A stretch of DNA of 64,000 nt, from NCBI GenBank assembly GCA_002328185.1, contig DCWQ01000041.1:167157-231156 (forward strand), read 5' to 3'. The number at the start of each line of letters is the position of its first letter. Position 1 is the stretch's first letter. The notes under the pieces were generated by a model that worked only from the letters and a program-made list of their open reading frames with translations, was not told where the DNA came from and did not search any database. The position numbers were made by a program, and so were the translations under genes. This document shows positions 62,827-64,000 of this stretch, in pieces. The DNA is from Dehalococcoidia bacterium UBA2158. GTDB lineage: Bacteria; Chloroflexota; Dehalococcoidia; Lucifugimonadales; UBA3495.

Positions 62827-64000
62827 TCAAACTTCCCGGAATTCACCTTCAACGGTGCCCTCGCTGTCGTCAGATGGTCCTTCTTCGTCTCCACCGTCTC
62901 CGCCCTCTCCGCCCTCTCCGGGAGAGTCAGTCCCAGCATCGTCGCCGCCTTCTGGCTGGGCGGCCTGGCTGTACACCGCCTCGCCCAAGCGCTGCATGAC
63001 GCCGTTCAGCTCGGTCGTCGCGGTCTGCATCTCGGCGGTGTTGTTGGCGGCGATAGCCGCCTTCAGCGCGTCGATCTTGCCCTGAACCTCGGTTTTGAGC
63101 TCCTCAGGGACCTTGTCCGCGTTGTCCACCAGCAGCTTCTCGGTGCTGTAGACCAGGGAGTCGGCCTGATTGCGGGTCTCAACCTCGGCGCGGCGCACCT
63201 GGTCGGCTTCCTCGTTCTGCGCGGCCTCGTCGACCATGCGCTCGATATCTTCTTTCTCCAGACCGGAACCCGACTGGATGACGATCTTCTGCTCCTTGCC
63301 GGTCCCCTTGTCCTGGGCCGACACGCTCAGGATGCCGTTGGCGTCGATGTCAAAGGTGACTTCGATCTGAGGGATGCCACGGGGCGCGGGCAGCAGGCCG
63401 TCCAGCATGAACCGTCCGATGGACTTGTTGTCCGACGCCATGGAGCGTTCGCCCTGAAGGACGTGGATGTCCACCGTCGTCTGGTTCTCCGCGGCCGTCG
63501 TGAAAGTCTCGTTCTTCTTGGTAGGAATGGTGGTGTTCCTGGAAATAAGCGTGGTCATCACGCTGCCCAGAGTCTCGAGGCCCAGGGTCAAAGGAGTGAC
63601 GTCCAAGAGGACGATGTCGTCGACCTCACCGGCCAGCACGCCCGCCTGAATGGCGGCGCCCATGGCCACGGCTTCGTCGGGGTTCACGTTGCGGTTGGGC
63701 TCCTTGTCGAAGACCTGTTTGACCTTTTCTTGCACCGCGGGCATCCGGCTCATGCCGCCTACCATGATCACTTCGTCGATGGCGCCGGCGTTCAGGCCGG
63801 AGTCGGTAATGGCCTGCCGGCAGGGACCCTCGGTCCGGTCGACCAGTCCTGAGACCAGTTGGTCCAGCTTGGCCCGACTCAGGGTCTTGACCATGTGCTG
63901 CGGTCCGCTGGCGTCGGCGGTGATGAAGGGTAGGTTGATCTCGGTCTCAAGGACGGTGGACAGCTCCACCTTGGCCCGCTCTGCGGCGTCGCGGAGGCGT
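62827..64000 (-). CDS. dnaK: Chaperone DnaK, 3' part only
   Basis: The frame runs off the right edge, so the ATPase N-terminus is missing. Visible are VIMVGGMSRMPAVQEKVKQV, LDVTPLTLGLETLGSVMTT, the peptide-binding sheet, the helical lid and a Gly/Glu-rich acidic tail (GGEGGDGGDEEG) ending FREV. This is about the last 390 residues of a normal DnaK. dnaJ is 23 kb to the left and grpE is not seen, so the usual chaperone operon is split. Confidence 0.95.
   Translation of the reverse strand, partial: RLRDAAERAKVELSTVLETEINLPFITADASGPQHMVKTLSRAKLDQLVSGLVDRTEGPCRQAITDSGLNAGAIDEVIMVGGMSRMPAVQEKVKQVFDKEPNRNVNPDEAVAMGAAIQAGVLAGEVDDIVLLDVTPLTLGLETLGSVMTTLISRNTTIPTKKNETFTTAAENQTTVDIHVLQGERSMASDNKSIGRFMLDGLLPAPRGIPQIEVTFDIDANGILSVSAQDKGTGKEQKIVIQSGSGLEKEDIERMVDEAAQNEEADQVRRAEVETRNQADSLVYSTEKLLVDNADKVPEELKTEVQGKIDALKAAIAANNTAEMQTATTELNGVMQRLGEAVYSQAAQPEGGDDAGTDSPGEGGEGGDGGDEEGPSDDSEGTVEGEFREV

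Noticed and set aside
1..64000. Genome-wide amber recoding
   Set aside because: TAG ends several intact genes such as alaS and the MFS gene at 4163, so it works as a normal stop.
1..64000. CRISPR arrays, insertion sequences and prophage genes
   Set aside because: No regularly spaced repeats, transposase motifs or phage structural genes were found on either strand.

Overview
The window is a high-GC bacterial chromosome segment with dense genes and short operons. The gene mix points to a free-living heterotroph of the Chloroflexota, most like the Dehalococcoidia/SAR202 lineage. Supporting signs are an anaerobic-type cobalamin cluster, an F420/FMN luciferase-like oxidoreductase, a CaiB/BaiF CoA-transferase, several MFS carriers, DinB-like and EthD-like proteins, mycobacterial-type inositol phosphate synthase, and dispersed CATTCCGAG-type intergenic repeats. 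This placement is inferred from protein character only; no phylogeny was run.

Layout. 1-9.3 kb is accessory: a minus-strand group (EthD-like, metallo-beta-lactamase fold, DinB-like, cupin), an MFS carrier, a short-chain dehydrogenase lacking its catalytic Tyr/Lys, a MetE-like protein, and decayed MFS and two-component genes. 9.5-17.8 kb is one minus-strand tetrapyrrole block, hemA then cbiC-cbiX-cbiD-cbiT-cbiL-cbiF-cbiG-cbiH. 18-28 kb holds an MFS exporter, a SWIM zinc protein, alaS-ruvX, a flavoprotein, an amidohydrolase and a nitrilase-type hydrolase, ending at tRNA-Gln(UUG). 28-32.5 kb has a sugar nucleotidyltransferase followed by gene relics (MoxR fragment, lipoprotein relic, toxin with a stop), an MFS carrier and a luciferase-like enzyme.

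32.5-41 kb is mostly minus strand: ribH, a two-domain thioredoxin-fold protein, then a probable inositol-phospholipid group (inositol-3-phosphate synthase, PimA-like glycosyltransferase, phosphatidylinositol-phosphate-synthase-like CDP-alcohol transferase). Upstream of these lie a PP2C phosphatase, a divergent protein kinase, prmA and dnaJ. 41-46 kb is a plus-strand run, rny-ymdB-PHP-plsY-zinc/membrane protein, meeting recA-recX head-on. 47-50 kb has a glutaredoxin, a TPR protein and a second PlsY. 50-57.4 kb is again rich in wrecks (methyltransferase, NirK-like copper protein, lipoprotein, HEPN-like fragment, EthD-like gene) among intact CaiB, inositol monophosphatase, trpS and DinB genes. 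58-64 kb has PAC2, crotonase, coiled-coil, deacetylase and small unknown genes, then the 3' part of dnaK running off the window.

The main theme is the contrast between intact core genes and a series of accessory genes broken by in-frame stops, frameshifts or deletions. Only ymdB, in an otherwise core-like operon, departs from that pattern. No CRISPR array, insertion sequence, rRNA or complete mobile element was seen. The most interesting intact group is the inositol-lipid cluster with its neighbouring kinase/phosphatase pair. No clearly new defence or mobile system was found.
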